Shown: in pieces, positions 49,666-59,454 of the stretch
Layout: every line of letters starts with the position of its first letter
Position numbering within the stretch: position 1 is the first letter of the stretch
Assembly: GCA_022606425.2 (NCBI GenBank)
Contig: JAHDVF020000883.1
Coordinates: 992,001-1,056,000, forward strand
Origin: Lepidostoma basale
Lineage: Eukaryota; Arthropoda; Insecta; Trichoptera; Lepidostomatidae
DNA: 64,000 nucleotides
Reading direction: 5' to 3'
Position numbers and translations under genes: made by a program
Notes under the pieces: generated by a model
Seen by the model: the letters and a program-made list of their open reading frames with translations, nothing else
The model's database searches: none
Told to the model about the DNA's origin: nothing

Positions 49666-49734
49666 ACAAAAAATACAAAAATGGCGCTCTATAAATCATC
49701 CAATTTATTATTATTATATTATTATTATTATTCC

Positions 49735-49828
49735 TTATAACATTTTACCTGTACTCAATAGTTGCCTTAAGCATTTATGCTGTTTGTAATGTCTTTTGAG
49801 TAAATAAACTGATTTGATTTGAGTTTTA
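49735..49828 (+). mobile_element. Jky-1 3' UTR and tail
   Basis: CATTTTACCTGTACTCAATA, TTTTGAGTAAATAAACTGAT, TTGATTTGA: only the terminal part. Confidence 0.72.
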
Positions 49829-49872
49829 AATAATAAAAATAAAATAGATAAATTAAAATGCATATTTAGTGT

Positions 49873-50735
49873 ATTTTTATGCCATGTTTTCCTCGGTCTC
49901 CCTCGACTGTGTACTCCATTTGCATCTTTAACGTATACTTTCTTAACCATTCTTTCTTCACCCATGCGCTCCAAATGTCCGAACCAACGCGGCGGTCATT
50001 TCATAATTTTGTTCATAATACCTTCTTCCGCTCTACATTCCTTTCTTATATCAGTATTTGAGATTCTGTCGTACATCGTTTTACCGCACATTCGTCTTAC
50101 GGATCCTATCTCCACTGCATTTATTCTGCTCTCATCCTTCTTCTGCCAGTTCCATGCTTCGCTTCCATACATTAGGGTTGGGACCAGAACTCCATTGTGA
50201 TCGGCCGTTTTCGCTTTCATTGATAAATTATTGTTTCCAATAACCATTTTTAAAGCTACATTCACTTTGTTACCCGCACCAACCCTTCTTTCGACGTCAC
50301 TATCCTTTCGGCCATCTGCTGTGGACATGCTACCTAAATACACAAATTCCCTCACCTGTTCCAAGTTCTCTTCGTTTACAATTATATTACAAACTGTCAT
50401 TTGCTCTTCCCTTTCAAAAACTATCACCTTTGACTTTCCGACATTCATCATTAAATCATTTGACTTGCATACCTCATGCATTCTCGACACCAAGACTTGT
50501 AATTCGTCCGCACTATCCGTAACGAGAACGGCATCGTCCGCGTAAAGCAGACAATTTACAGACAGATCACTCATCTTAGCACCAGCATTTATACCTTTAA
50601 GTTCTTTCATACACTTGTCCATATACAGATTGAACAACCATGGAGACATCACGCAGCCCTGCTTAACAGCCTTCGTGATATCAAACCAAGGCGTGATGTC
50701 CCCATTTACCCTAGCTATCAACCCAATTTTCACAT
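49873..50735 (-). mobile_element. RTE-A copy with RT palm (YADD), subfamily V
   Basis: The longest RTE-A reading here, 245 codons on the reverse strand: VKQGCVMSPWLFNLYMDKCM (RT motif 4), VNCLLYADDAVLVTDSADEL (catalytic YADD), LMMNVGKSKVIVFE, VREFVYLGSMSTADGRKDSD, then AVEIGSVRRMCGKTMYDRIS. Domains 1-3 of the RT and the APE endonuclease are absent (5'-truncated at 50735). The 3' end is truncated at GRPRKT. It links the many short copies to an RTE-clade RT. Confidence 0.92.
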
Positions 50736-50739
50736 ATTA

Positions 50740-50955
50740 CTAGATAACGCATGTAAAAAACTTTGACCAGTTTTTATACAACATTTTGTACACATTCAAA
50801 AAAACAAAATTTAAAATAATAATAGTAATAATTATAATAATAATAGGTCTATAACAAGGAAGAAGATCTGTGATATTTTTGTAAATAAATGACAATGTCA
50901 ATACAATGTATGAAAACCTACAAATCATCGTAGCAATCTCAAATTTCTTGTAATT
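50740..50955. other. AT-rich spacer
   Basis: No feature seen; a short AATAATAATT tract lies near 50820. Confidence 0.35.
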
Positions 50956-50959
50956 CTAG

Positions 50960-51370
50960 TAAGTGTACTGCTCACAGAGGCTTAGTGAAGGCGCGAGGAT
51001 AATCCAACCGCAAGTGAGAAGAAAACCCGCCTATGTCGGAGTGCCAGACCGCATGGGATATCTCTTTCGTAGCGATGCGTATGACACCCAATACTCTGCG
51101 GTTAATACGTCACTTGATAGTACGACGCCCTCTTCAGCCTTTCCCTGGATTCACTTTTAATAACAAACGTGCTTTACGGTGTCGTGTAATCCCTACACAT
51201 TTCAAAATCTCTTCGTCAGCTTGTTTGTCAGCTGGTTGTAACTGAGAGACATTTGCATGGATGTAGATAAAATTGAGCAAGTCAGAGAGTTCACTTGTCC
51301 CAGTACGGTCATGACGGAAGCCAACGATATGCACGCGAAGTTGGAACACAAAGTTCAAAAAGGCCTACGA
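50960..51370. other. Unassigned moderate-GC segment
   Basis: A reverse frame of 74 codons (VGFRHDRTGTSELSDLLNFI.., RHRKARLLLKVNPGKG) is not recognised. Composition differs from the flanks. It ends where element S copy 5 starts. It may be an old DNA-element or LTR fragment. Confidence 0.25.
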
Positions 51371-51374
51371 GCTG

Positions 51375-51486
51375 CAGCCTTCCGCGTCGGCGAAAAGAGA
51401 AGGATGGAGTGTCGCATCGGTTAAAGTGTGGCAGTCCATTCTTTCTGCCTACCCCTTCGGGGAGACGGCGTGATGGTTAGTTAGTT
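51375..51486 (+). mobile_element. Element S, copy 5 (5'-truncated)
   Basis: GGCGAAAAGAGAAGGATGGA, GTGTCGCATCGGTTAAAGTG, then the RTE-A-type end and TTAGTTAG. Confidence 0.72.
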
Positions 51487-51539
51487 TGTAGTGCATCTTG
51501 GCTGTCCATTTTTTTGGCCTACTCTCAAAGATAATAATA

Positions 51540-52181
51540 ATTAGGCTAATTTGTATAGCGCCATTTTCGTGAATATATCACCTCAAGGGCGCTTTGACAA
51601 TGTTTTTAGTCATGAGAGCTGCATGACACCAGGAATCAAATAACAATTGTTTACGTTTTATGCAATATTTTGAAAAGGTGGGTTTTTAGGTGAGATTTAA
51701 AATCTGTCGTATTGTCAATGCATCTGAGGCGTGCAGGAAGCCTATTCCAGGCGGACGGACCTGCCACTGCGAAAGCCCGATCTCCGAAATTTGTCCGAGG
51801 GTTTCGCTTTGGCTTAACTAATCTGCCTATTGCCGAGAAGTTTGCCGATCGAAGCGTAGATTGCTGCAAGTTAGGGCTATCAGTAACACAAAGTTCAGAT
51901 ATATAGGCTGGTGCCATTCCATGAAGCGCTTAAAAAACCGTCCAGCATAGTTTATACTGGATTCTTTCAGGACACTTGAGCCAGTGAAGATCTTTTAGAT
52001 GTTGTGAAATATGCGAGTTTTTTGGAACACCTTTTATAAGTCGTGCTGCCGCATTGAAAACAAATTGAAGTTTATTTGTTTGTTTCTTGGGTATGTTGGC
52101 GTAAATGCCGTTGCAATAGTCGAGTCGAAATACGACGAAGTGATGGATTGAGTTAACAAGGCTGCGGTCATTTCAGGATGT
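51540..52181 (-). mobile_element. CR1-x copy c, C-terminal part
   Basis: Reverse: LVNSIHHFVVFRLDYCNGIY, LQFVFNAAARLIKGVPKNSH, LKDLHWLKCPERIQYKLCWT, an in-frame TAA, then MAPAYISELCVTDSPNLQQS, FGDRAFAVAGPSAWNRLPAR, FKSHLKTHLFK. The RLDYCN.. NAAARLI.. HWLxxxxRIxYK series is the CR1/L2 thumb. One stop breaks it. RTE-A is inserted at its left-hand coding edge. Confidence 0.84.
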
Positions 52182-52189
52182 TTGAAGAA

Positions 52190-52701
52190 GCTAAAATGGC
52201 AGTGCACAATGGTGTTTTTCTTCCGACCCTTATGTATGGAAGCGAAGCATGGAACTGGCAAAAGAAGGATGAAAGTAGAATAAATGCAGTTGAAATGAGA
52301 TCTCTTAGAAGAATGTGTGGATACTCTGTTTATGATAGAGTGCCGAATGAAAATATAAGAAGTGAATGCGGTGCGAATGATAGTGTCATGAACAAAATAA
52401 TGAAAGGATCATTAAGATGGTTTGGACATATTGAAAGAATGAAAGAAGAAAAAATGGTAAAAAAATTATATGTTAATGATGTAAATGGAACCAGAAATAG
52501 AGGAAGACCGAGGAAAACGTGGCACGATCAAATAAATCAAATATTGAATGTCGGCCATGTGAGGAGTCAGAGAAATCGACGCGCGTGCATGACACGATGT
52601 ATGAATGTTGAGGAAGCGAGAGAAATATGTCAGGAAAGAAAAGCGTGGCAGTCCATTATTTCTGCCTACCCCTTCGGGGAGACGGCGTGATGGTTAGTTA
52701 G
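52190..52701 (+). mobile_element. RTE-A short unit, subfamily N, 8-bp TSD
   Basis: TTGAAGAA at 52182-52189 and 52702-52709 bounds a 512-bp unit starting GCTAAAATGGCAGTGCAC. The frame is open for 165 codons, MAVHNGVFLPTLMYGSEAWN to PFGETA. It sits at the end of CR1-x sequence. Confidence 0.93.
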
Positions 52702-52835
52702 TTGAAGAATTAAATATGGAAAAACCCTTACATGAAGATCAGCAGCAAATGAGCGAGTCAGTTAACTAGTTGGAGCTGTATATTATAATGCCATTTTTAT
52801 ACAGAGAAAAGATAAAACAGACAAGTTTATTTAAC

Positions 52836-53100
52836 TACAACATTTTGAACATATACAAATTCTTGTAGACAAATACTGGATTTTACCCATTGCGGATAAT
52901 TTTTTTATTTATAAGGATTTATTGTATCTCAATAGAGATGAAGATTGTTGTTTTCTGGGAACAGAATTTACATCTTCGTGTCTATTGTGATATAATTAAT
53001 CCTTATATGAAAAATAATTTGTCCGCAATGGGTAAAATCCAATATTTGTCTACAAGAATTTGTATACATTCAAAGTGTTGTGTAAAATAACTGTTCCAAG
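52836..53100. repeat. FB4 fold-back
   Basis: Arms ACAAATTCTTGTAGACAAAT.. TTTTACCCATTGCGGATAAT.. and the inverse at 52965-53090 (GTCCGCAATGGGTAAAATCC.. GTCTACAAGAATTTGTATAC), about 110 bp each, with a short loop. Related single arms are at 37440, 53205, 53895 and 54590. Confidence 0.78.
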
Positions 53101-53204
53101 TTAAAGGCATAAAAATTAGAGACATCTCTAGGTGTAATCTAGTACTGTATGATTTGCAGAGACTTTCACAGTGCAATAATAAAGATTTTCTGCTTTATGC
53201 TTCC

Positions 53205-53364
53205 CAATCTTAATAGATGACGCTAGTGTAGAGTGAACTAAAAATGTGAAGATAGGCGCAGCATCCTAGCATATATACAACTTCCAAAAAAATTGTCAGA
53301 CATGGTGGTCGTAAGAGGGGCGGAATGGGGAATGTTGTTAAACATAATGCGATCGCTCAATCCA
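53205..53364 (-). repeat. FB4-related repeat, left of RTE-A insertion
   Basis: ATATATACAACTTCCAAAAA, GCGGAATGGGGAATGTTGTT, CGATCGCTCAATCCAACCAA correspond to 37590-37690; the sequence resumes at 53896. Confidence 0.7.
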
Positions 53365-53895
53365 ACCAACAACAACAACAAACCATCACCCCGTTTCCCC
53401 GAGTGGTAGGCAGAGAGAATGGACCGCCACACTACTCTATCCTGGCACACCTCTCTAGATTCCTCCACATTCATACATCGAGTCATACATGCACGTCGAT
53501 TCTTCCGGCTTTTGACATGACCAACCTTTAATATTTGATTAATTTCGTCATGCCATGTTTTCCTCGGTCTACCTCGACTCCTTACTCCATTTACATCGTT
53601 AACGTATACTTTTTTAACCATTCTTTCTTCACCCATGCGCTCCATATGTCCGAACCAACGCAGCGAACCTTTCATAATTTTGTTCATAATACCTTCTTCC
53701 GCTCTACATTCCTTCCTAATATCAGCATTTGAGATTCTGTCGTACATCGTTCTACCACACATACGTCTTAGGGACCTCATATCTACCGCATTTATTCTTT
53801 TCTCATCTTTCTTCTGCCAGTTCCATGCTTCGCTTCCATACATAAGGGTTGGGACCAGAACTCCATTGTGAGCACCATTTTCGCTTTCATTGATA
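53365..53895 (-). mobile_element. RTE-A copy, subfamily V, (TTG)n tail, nested in FB4 repeat
   Basis: Tail CAACAACAACAACAAACC at 53366-53384. Reverse frame open for about 190 codons: NGVLVPTLMYGSEAWNWQKK, MCGRTMYDRISNADIRKECR, GSLRWFGHMERMGEERMVKK, HDEINQILKVGHVKSRKNRR. A G loss at the 3' end (CCCCGAGTGG) shifts the final residues. It lies between two halves of an FB4-type repeat; about 10 bp of target are missing. Confidence 0.92.
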
Positions 53896-53990
53896 AATAA
53901 GTCCTGTAAGCGCCTCGGCCACCATATTCTATTCCCAGAAAACAAATTACATTTTCGTCTCTATTGAGATACAATTAATCTTTATTAAAC
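53896..53990 (-). repeat. FB4-related repeat, right of RTE-A insertion
   Basis: ATAAGTCCTGTAAGCGCCTC.. TTCGTCTCTATTGAGATACA continues the repeat. Confidence 0.7.
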
Positions 53991-53999
53991 TACTTCGTC

Positions 54000-54390
54000 T
54001 GATGATGCCTCTGGTGTGAGGGAGAGAGGTATTTGCTTTTCAGTACTTAAAACCGCTGATACATTTTCAATGTCAAATCTTAGCGTATTCAGTGAATGTG
54101 AATGTACAAAATTTTAAGTACAATGAACTAAGTTAAAAAATAATCCATACAAATAATAATTTAAGGTCATTACTTACTGTTAATGTTAATAATGTATATC
54201 CGGGATATACAATTAGAAAAATTGCTTGTCCAATCAGCGAAACGGAAAAATTTAGATTTAGAATTAAAACGGATTTAATTCAAATTGAATTATTTATATA
54301 TAATACTCGATTTCGAACAATACAATGAACCAGGAACACAATATTTGTCTTGGATCATGGTTTTTCGAGAGTAACAGCCCGTAGACTTAT
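54000..54390. other. AT-rich spacer
   Basis: CTGATGATGCCTCTGGTGTG at 53999 resembles the start of a hammerhead-like end but has no GAAAC. Otherwise nothing recognised. Confidence 0.3.
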
Positions 54391-54394
54391 GCTT

Positions 54395-54560
54395 CCCTTC
54401 GTCTTCAATTCGCTGTTGACTCAAGAGTTTGTTGTTATAGGATTTTCCACCGGTGAAGCAGAATTCCTGGTATCTCTCCATCGTTTTGAGGGTCTCCCTG
54501 GTGCCATTGCCTATCTGGTGATCCATGCAGAGCTATTTTCGAGATTATTGTGGGATTAAT
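54395..54560 (-). mobile_element. RTE 3' fragment, diverged
   Basis: Reverse reading AMAPGRPSKRWRDTRNSASP, VENPITTNS resembles the RGRPxKRWxDxWxS end of RTE-D-type elements. Confidence 0.42.
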
Positions 54561-54589
54561 TCTCTGTAACTGATTATTTTGATCACTTA

Positions 54590-54960
54590 TATTTTACAAC
54601 ATTTTGAATGTATACAAATACTTGTAGACGGATACTGGCTTTTATCAATTGCGGGTTATCAATTCAATAATTAATCGTATCTCAATAGAGACGAAGATGC
54701 AAATTGGAAACAGAATATGGTTGATCGAGGTGTTTACAGGACTTATGACCTGTCATTGGTTGGGTTAAGCGCACGCTTTATGTAATACAACATTCCACAT
54801 TCCACCTTTTTTTCTTATGACCACCATGTCGGACAATTTTTTTTTTGGAAGTTGTACATATATATGTTAATCTGTAACACCACCCTTTACATGGTAGTTT
54901 TTCAATCTACACACTAACGCCATCTATGAAGATTGTATTTTAAGCATTAAGCAGAAGATC
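54590..54960 (+). repeat. FB4-related repeat, copy d
   Basis: TACAACATTTTGAATGTATA, ATCTCAATAGAGACGAAGAT, GTTGGGTTAAGCGCACGCTT, CTAACGCCATCTATGAAGAT. The longest single arm, matching 37440-37785 in reverse. Confidence 0.75.
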
Positions 54961-55004
54961 TTTAAAAGATACCCGAAGTGCAACATAACTCAAGTGTCAA
55001 AATT

Positions 55005-55337
55005 GCTCCGCGTAAAATAAAAGAAACTAGTGTCCTGGGCTGTCTACAAGTGCAGATTACCTAGTGCGTGTTAGTTTGAGAGTGAATACGGACCCGTGAG
55101 TGTTGGTGGAGCTAATTATCAACAAATTAAATATTTAAACCAATATAAAAATAATCTAAAAATAATCTACCTACACAAACTTTTGTCTACAAAGTACATA
55201 GATATCACTCATACAAAACGTCAACCAAACCAAAGACAACAAACTGGTGATATAGACTCAAGACGACCACAGACAATATCTGTTTTGAACAAAAAATAAC
55301 AACAACAAAAAAATTTTAATTAAAAAAATTAAAAACA
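55005..55337 (+). mobile_element. Jky-4 5' leader
   Basis: Non-coding sequence directly upstream of the 603-codon frame, containing AGTGCAGATTACCTAGTGCG and GAGTGAATACGGACCCGTGA. The exact 5' end is uncertain and no target duplication was found; 55005 is an estimate. Confidence 0.45.
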
Positions 55338-57149
55338 ATGGACGTAGAAATATATAACTTAAAAGCAAATATGGCAATAAAGGAACTGCAAGATTGCATC
55401 TTGGATGCCACAACAAAGCTTACTAAGGAGCAATTAAACAAACTACTACCCAAATGCAATGAAATTCTAAACCAAACACACATTATGACAATACAAATGG
55501 CAGAAGTGAGGGCTGAAAACCGCATTTTAAAATCCCTCCCACAATATCAGACTGCCGAAGAAGCGCATAAGGGCCAAGAAGTGATTGTAGTAGAGCCGAA
55601 AGAACCACAGACAACTAAAAAAACACTGGAAGAAATAAAGCTCAATATCAATCCAATAAATTCTGGCATCATAGGAATACAAAGCGCGACTAAAGGGAAA
55701 GTAATAATAAAATGCAAAAGCAAAGAGAGACAAAAAGCGACTGAAGCAATTCAAACACAGATCGGAGAAAAATACAACACCCGTATCCCAAAACAACGTC
55801 TGCCAAGGATTAAAATAGTTAACGTAACAGACGATTTCACCGAAGATGAAATTATTGAAAAGATAAAATACCAAAATGATTTCCTAGAAGATAATGACGC
55901 AAGAATAATGAAAGTTGTTAATGTCCACAAGAACCCTGTCAGCAAAAGTAGTACAATTTACCTAGACCTGAACTCCGAAACACATAAAAAAATGTTGAAC
56001 AACAAAAAAATAAACATAGGATGGGAAAGATGTAGAGTGCATGATGCCATAGACATAAAAAGATGCTACAACTGCTACAGATTCAACCACAAGGCAAATG
56101 AGTGCAAAAAAGACAAACCGACCTGTCCAAAATGTATGGGCGACCACAAGGCCAAAGACTGCAAAGCCGAAATACATGAACATAAATGCATAAATTGTGA
56201 AGAAACAACAAAAATTATCAAAACCAAACTCGATTCTAATCATGCAGCTTGGAGTTTTGATTGCCCGGTTTACCTGAAAAAAGTTGAACAAGAAAAAAAA
56301 CAAACTGTCTTTTTTGTGAAGAAAATGGAAAACCTAAAAATTATGTACATGAATATAAGAGGGTTAAAATCAAAAATTGACGAACTAAACATATATATCA
56401 CAAATCTAGAGTACCAACCACATGTAGTCGTCTTGACTGAAACCTGGCTCAGTGATAGTGAAAGTAAACTGTATAATCTAAACAACTACACAGGAGTGCA
56501 CTCCTGTAGGAATCGTAGAGGTGGAGGGGTGGCTATTTACATCAGAACACAGATAGACTTTAAAACTATAAAAGAAGAAACATACCTAAGCAACAACAAC
56601 CTCCTGAAAGTACATATTAATGAAATAGATCTTACAATAAATGCAATATACAGACAACCAGGAACCAGCAACAAAAAGGAATACATAGAATATTTAGACA
56701 GAATGTTAACGGGAGAACACAGGAGTGCAAAATGTGAGATCATAATAGGGGACCTTAAATTCAACCTGCTTTCCAGTGATAAACTCACAAAGGACTATAT
56801 TAATACAATTAAAGGAAGTAATCTTGGATTTATCAACTCAATAAAAGAAATTGATTATACACGGAAAAATGACAAAGGAAAAAATACTATAATTGACCAT
56901 GTAATGACAAACCAGGAATTAGCTGATTCAACGACACTTGAACTATTCGACACACCACTGAGCGATCACAGAGGAATAAATATTGAACTAAAAACTATAC
57001 CCAGACAGAGAATAAAACATCAACAATATACCACAAAGAAAATTAACTACAACAAACTAAAAGAAAGCCTAGGAGAAACAATACAGAAAGAAGAACCAGG
57101 AACCTTCAAAGCGCTTCAAGACAAAATATCTGAAACAAATCATAATTAA
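55338..57149 (+). CDS. Jky-4 gag-endonuclease ORF (RT deleted)
   Basis: The longest frame in the window, 603 codons. Residues ~1-90 are helical, with a basic N-terminus. Residues ~115-235 look like the RRM-like Jockey gag core. Zinc knuckles follow: CYNCYRFNHKANEC (CX2CX4HX4C), CPKCMGDHKAKDC (CX2CX3HX4C), and a third, CINC.. H.. DCP. At ~330 an APE-type endonuclease begins: MENLKIMYMNIRGL, VVVLTETWL (catalytic E), RGGGVAIYI, IIGDLKFN, TIIDHVMTN (D), LSDHRG (SDH). GDLK replaces the usual GDxN, a possible catalytic loss. No RT follows: the frame ends in the element's 3' UTR, so it is an internally deleted copy. In Jockey elements gag and pol are normally separate ORFs; here they are fused in frame. 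Confidence 0.9.
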   Translation: MDVEIYNLKANMAIKELQDCILDATTKLTKEQLNKLLPKCNEILNQTHIMTIQMAEVRAENRILKSLPQYQTAEEAHKGQEVIVVEPKEPQTTKKTLEEIKLNINPINSGIIGIQSATKGKVIIKCKSKERQKATEAIQTQIGEKYNTRIPKQRLPRIKIVNVTDDFTEDEIIEKIKYQNDFLEDNDARIMKVVNVHKNPVSKSSTIYLDLNSETHKKMLNNKKINIGWERCRVHDAIDIKRCYNCYRFNHKANECKKDKPTCPKCMGDHKAKDCKAEIHEHKCINCEETTKIIKTKLDSNHAAWSFDCPVYLKKVEQEKKQTVFFVKKMENLKIMYMNIRGLKSKIDELNIYITNLEYQPHVVVLTETWLSDSESKLYNLNNYTGVHSCRNRRGGGVAIYIRTQIDFKTIKEETYLSNNNLLKVHINEIDLTINAIYRQPGTSNKKEYIEYLDRMLTGEHRSAKCEIIIGDLKFNLLSSDKLTKDYINTIKGSNLGFINSIKEIDYTRKNDKGKNTIIDHVMTNQELADSTTLELFDTPLSDHRGINIELKTIPRQRIKHQQYTTKKINYNKLKESLGETIQKEEPGTFKALQDKISETNHN

Positions 57150-57191
57150 TAGTACCTAAGATCTAAAAATGTAACCATATAACCCAATCGG

Positions 57192-57228
<37 letters not shown>

Positions 57229-57248
57229 AAAAAAAAAAAAAAAAAAAA
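57150..57248 (+). mobile_element. Jky-4 3' UTR and poly(A)
   Basis: GATCTAAAAATGTAACCATA, TAACCCAATCGGGTTTT, then about 50 A with rare interruptions (57197-57248). It matches 8596-8657, which proves the two belong to one family. The long A-tract suggests recent insertion. Confidence 0.88.
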
Positions 57249-57277
57249 CGCAATGTGAAAGGCTACCGCCATTAGCG

Positions 57278-57547
57278 CTTATATTTTAAGTGCGCCGTTT
57301 TGTAAAATCAATTACTCCAAGGCGCACTAGAAAAAGACTGACCGAACAGTGCAGTCTTTAGAAGTTTCTTAAATTTAACACGTCACTATCCTCATACTTA
57401 ATACTTACATGGAGGCTATTCCACGCCAACGGACCCGCAACGCTGAAAGCACGATAATAGAAACCAGCTTTATTGGCTCTGACTGGAATTGTTATGTTGT
57501 TTGCATTTGTTTCTACTGATCGAAGTGAACGTTGTCTTTCGGTTAAT
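57278..57547 (-). mobile_element. CR1-x copy b, 3' end
   Basis: TATATTTTAAGTGCGCCGTT, GACCGAACAGTGCAGTCTTT and GCTCTGACTGGAATTGTTAT match copy a at 40096-40330. The frame is shifted. Confidence 0.8.
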
Positions 57548-57965
57548 GGTTATAATATTTTTTCTTCTTGTCTTGTCACACCTCCATGGTGCATAGGGTC
57601 TCAAGGAACCTTCTCCACCCGACTCTATCGCATGCCTGATGGCATCCCAAGTGAGGCATGTAGCTTTAACCTCGTCCTGCAGGGCTCTTCTCCAGGTGGC
57701 TCTAGGTCTGTCTCGCTTCCTCTTTCCCCCCGTAGGGGACCAGTCTATTGTGCCCTGTACGACGCAGGCTGGGTTCCGTCTCAGAGTGTGACCGATCCCC
57801 AGCCATTTGCGTCTATAAACTTGTTAAAGAACTGGCTTTTTGCCTGCCATGGTCCAGAGAACGGCATTTGACACTGTTTGGGGCAAATAGATCTTGAATA
57901 TTGAGCGAAGGCACCTATTTATGAACACCTGGAGTTTTCCAATAATGGTTTTAATATTCAACCAT
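57548..57965 (-). mobile_element. RTE 3' end (KxQVFINRCLRxIxKI type)
   Basis: Reverse: LQVFINRCLRSIFKIYLPQT, LGIGHTLRRNPACVVQGTID, GKRKRDRPRATWRRALQDEV, TWDAIRHAIESGGEG, LRPYAPWRCDKTRRK. This is the C-terminal pattern QVFINxCLRxILxIxWPxTISN.. GKRxRGRPxxTWRR.. of a widespread non-LTR lineage. Frames are shifted at several points. Confidence 0.8.
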
Positions 57966-58280
57966 GAGCTTTTATACAATTTATACGGCAACATTTAAAA
58001 AAAAGGAAATGTCTCATTTAATATTACTTGGAGAAAAGAATCTCTTTGGGTTATGTGCGTAAGTACCTACTGTATATTGAATACCCAACCATAGTTTGTC
58101 TATCGTTTTAGTTAGAAACACGATCTATTTATTTTTCTATCTATAAAGTACTTTATATCTACTTTTCTTTGCGTTACTCGATACATTCATCCACAAATTT
58201 GTTGTTGGAACGTGACATCTTTAGCAGAAGCTCAAGTCGAGAGACATTTTATTTGTTTTATCCCATACATTAGATACGTA
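57966..58280. other. Spacer
   Basis: AT-rich; no feature recognised. Confidence 0.35.
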
Positions 58281-58284
58281 GGAT

Positions 58285-59003
58285 TAAGAATTGACCCACT
58301 GAGGATGTTGGGGTTCATCGTCCGGACCGGAAGGGTTTTCAGGGATCCCAATGTGCTCAGAGTCCTATACAACGCATTGGTTCGGAGCAGGCTCGAAAGT
58401 GGTTCTGTGATATGGAGTCCTCACGAGGCGAGATATTCCGTTATGCTGGAGAGGGTTCAGAAAAATTTCTGAGGTATCTCTACATGAGGGAGTATGGTAG
58501 CTATCCGTGGCTCTATCCCACGGCATTTCTTCTGGGAATGCTCGGAACCAATTCTTTACAGCTTCGAAGAGATGGACATCTAATAACCCATTTCTTCAGA
58601 TTAATTAGGGGATACTTCGAGAACTCGGTCGTACTGGAGGATGTTGGTCTTTTTGTCCCCGATAGATATCTCCGACAGCGACAGCACAGATTGTTTTACC
58701 TACCGGCCGCCAGAACCAATTTGCCTCTGGTGACACCGGTGGGAAGAGCAATTAGTCTGCTGAACGCGGTCTCCTCGGAGATCGACGTCTTTCATGTTAG
58801 TGAAAGTACGTTCAGGGGGCAAATACTATTGACTTTAGAAAGTATCTTGTCTTCCTAATGTCGAACCATCTCTAATGCGTTCCTGGTACTTTGTTGTAAT
58901 ATTTTTATGATATTTTACCTGTACTTAATAGATGCCTTAAACATTTTCCTGTTTGTAATGTCTATTAATTTAATAAACTGATTTGATTTGATTTGATTTG
59001 ATA
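58285..59003 (+). mobile_element. Jky-1 copy, best preserved
   Basis: First frame: LRMLGFIVRTGRVFRDPNVL, NALVRSRLESGSVIWSPHEA, MLERVQKNF; then a 1-nt shift at 58470; second frame MREYGSYPWLYPTAFLLGML, VGLFVPDRYLRQRQHRLFYL, RTNLPLVTPVGRAISLLNAV, ending ESILSS. 3' UTR and (TTTGA)n at 58980-59003. Defines the family. Confidence 0.9.
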
Positions 59004-59014
59004 AATCGGAAAAC

Positions 59015-59155
59015 CATTTTCAAATCAAATCAAATCAAATCAGTTAATTTCATCAATAGACATTACAAAATTAAAGTTTAATGAATAATATACTGTAAAT
59101 AGTATACTACCAGAAACGCATGAGAGATGGTTCAACATTAGGAAGACAAGATACT
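59015..59155 (-). mobile_element. Jky-1 copy, tail-to-tail with the previous, left part
   Basis: TCAAATCAAATCAAATCAAA tail, then CATTACAAAATTAAAG.. AAACGCATGAGAGATGGTTC. Interrupted at AAGATACT by SNE-1. Confidence 0.82.
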
Positions 59156-59379
59156 TTTTTTTATATGGCCGAGCCATAGAGGGCTCCCTCCGCTTACCCG
59201 AAGCTGTTATAGGCGCAGCGGCGCCTTTCGTCAGCTTCATTCGTGCACTCCCTAGGCTCGTCCCCCGTCCATGCGGGACTTACGTTAAATAATAATAATA
59301 ATAATATGTGTATATTTGCAACCAAGGGGGACCCAGACCACATTTAAGCTATGCTACTCTCCCTCGATGTCCCGCTCTC
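59156..59379 (-). mobile_element. SNE-1, short interspersed unit with 8-bp TSD
   Basis: AAGATACT at 59148-59155 and 59380-59387. In reverse the unit begins GAGAGCGGGACATCGAGGGA, contains an (ATT)n run and GCGCCGCTGCGCC, and ends GGCCATATAAAAAAAA. It has no ORF and no clear A/B boxes. A-tail plus target duplication indicates retroposition. Related text at 24270-24440. Confidence 0.75.
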
Positions 59380-59425
59380 AAGATACTCTCCAAAAACAAG
59401 AGTATTTTCCTTCTGAACGTAACCC
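59380..59425 (-). mobile_element. Jky-1 copy, right part
   Basis: AAGATACTCTCCAAAAACAA, GAGTATTTTCCTTCTGAACG continue Jky-1 (TFRxQILLTLESIL in reverse). Confidence 0.75.
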
Positions 59426-59454
59426 CTAAAGTGCAGCTGGCTACATTTCTTTTA

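Noticed and set aside
53999..54030. Further hammerhead core CTGATGATGCCTC
   Set aside because: No GAAAC follows and no stem closes; insufficient support.
55338..57149. Retroviral or viral gag with zinc knuckles
   Set aside because: The knuckles are followed by an APE-type endonuclease and poly(A), the layout of a Jockey-type LINE; no LTRs, protease or envelope.
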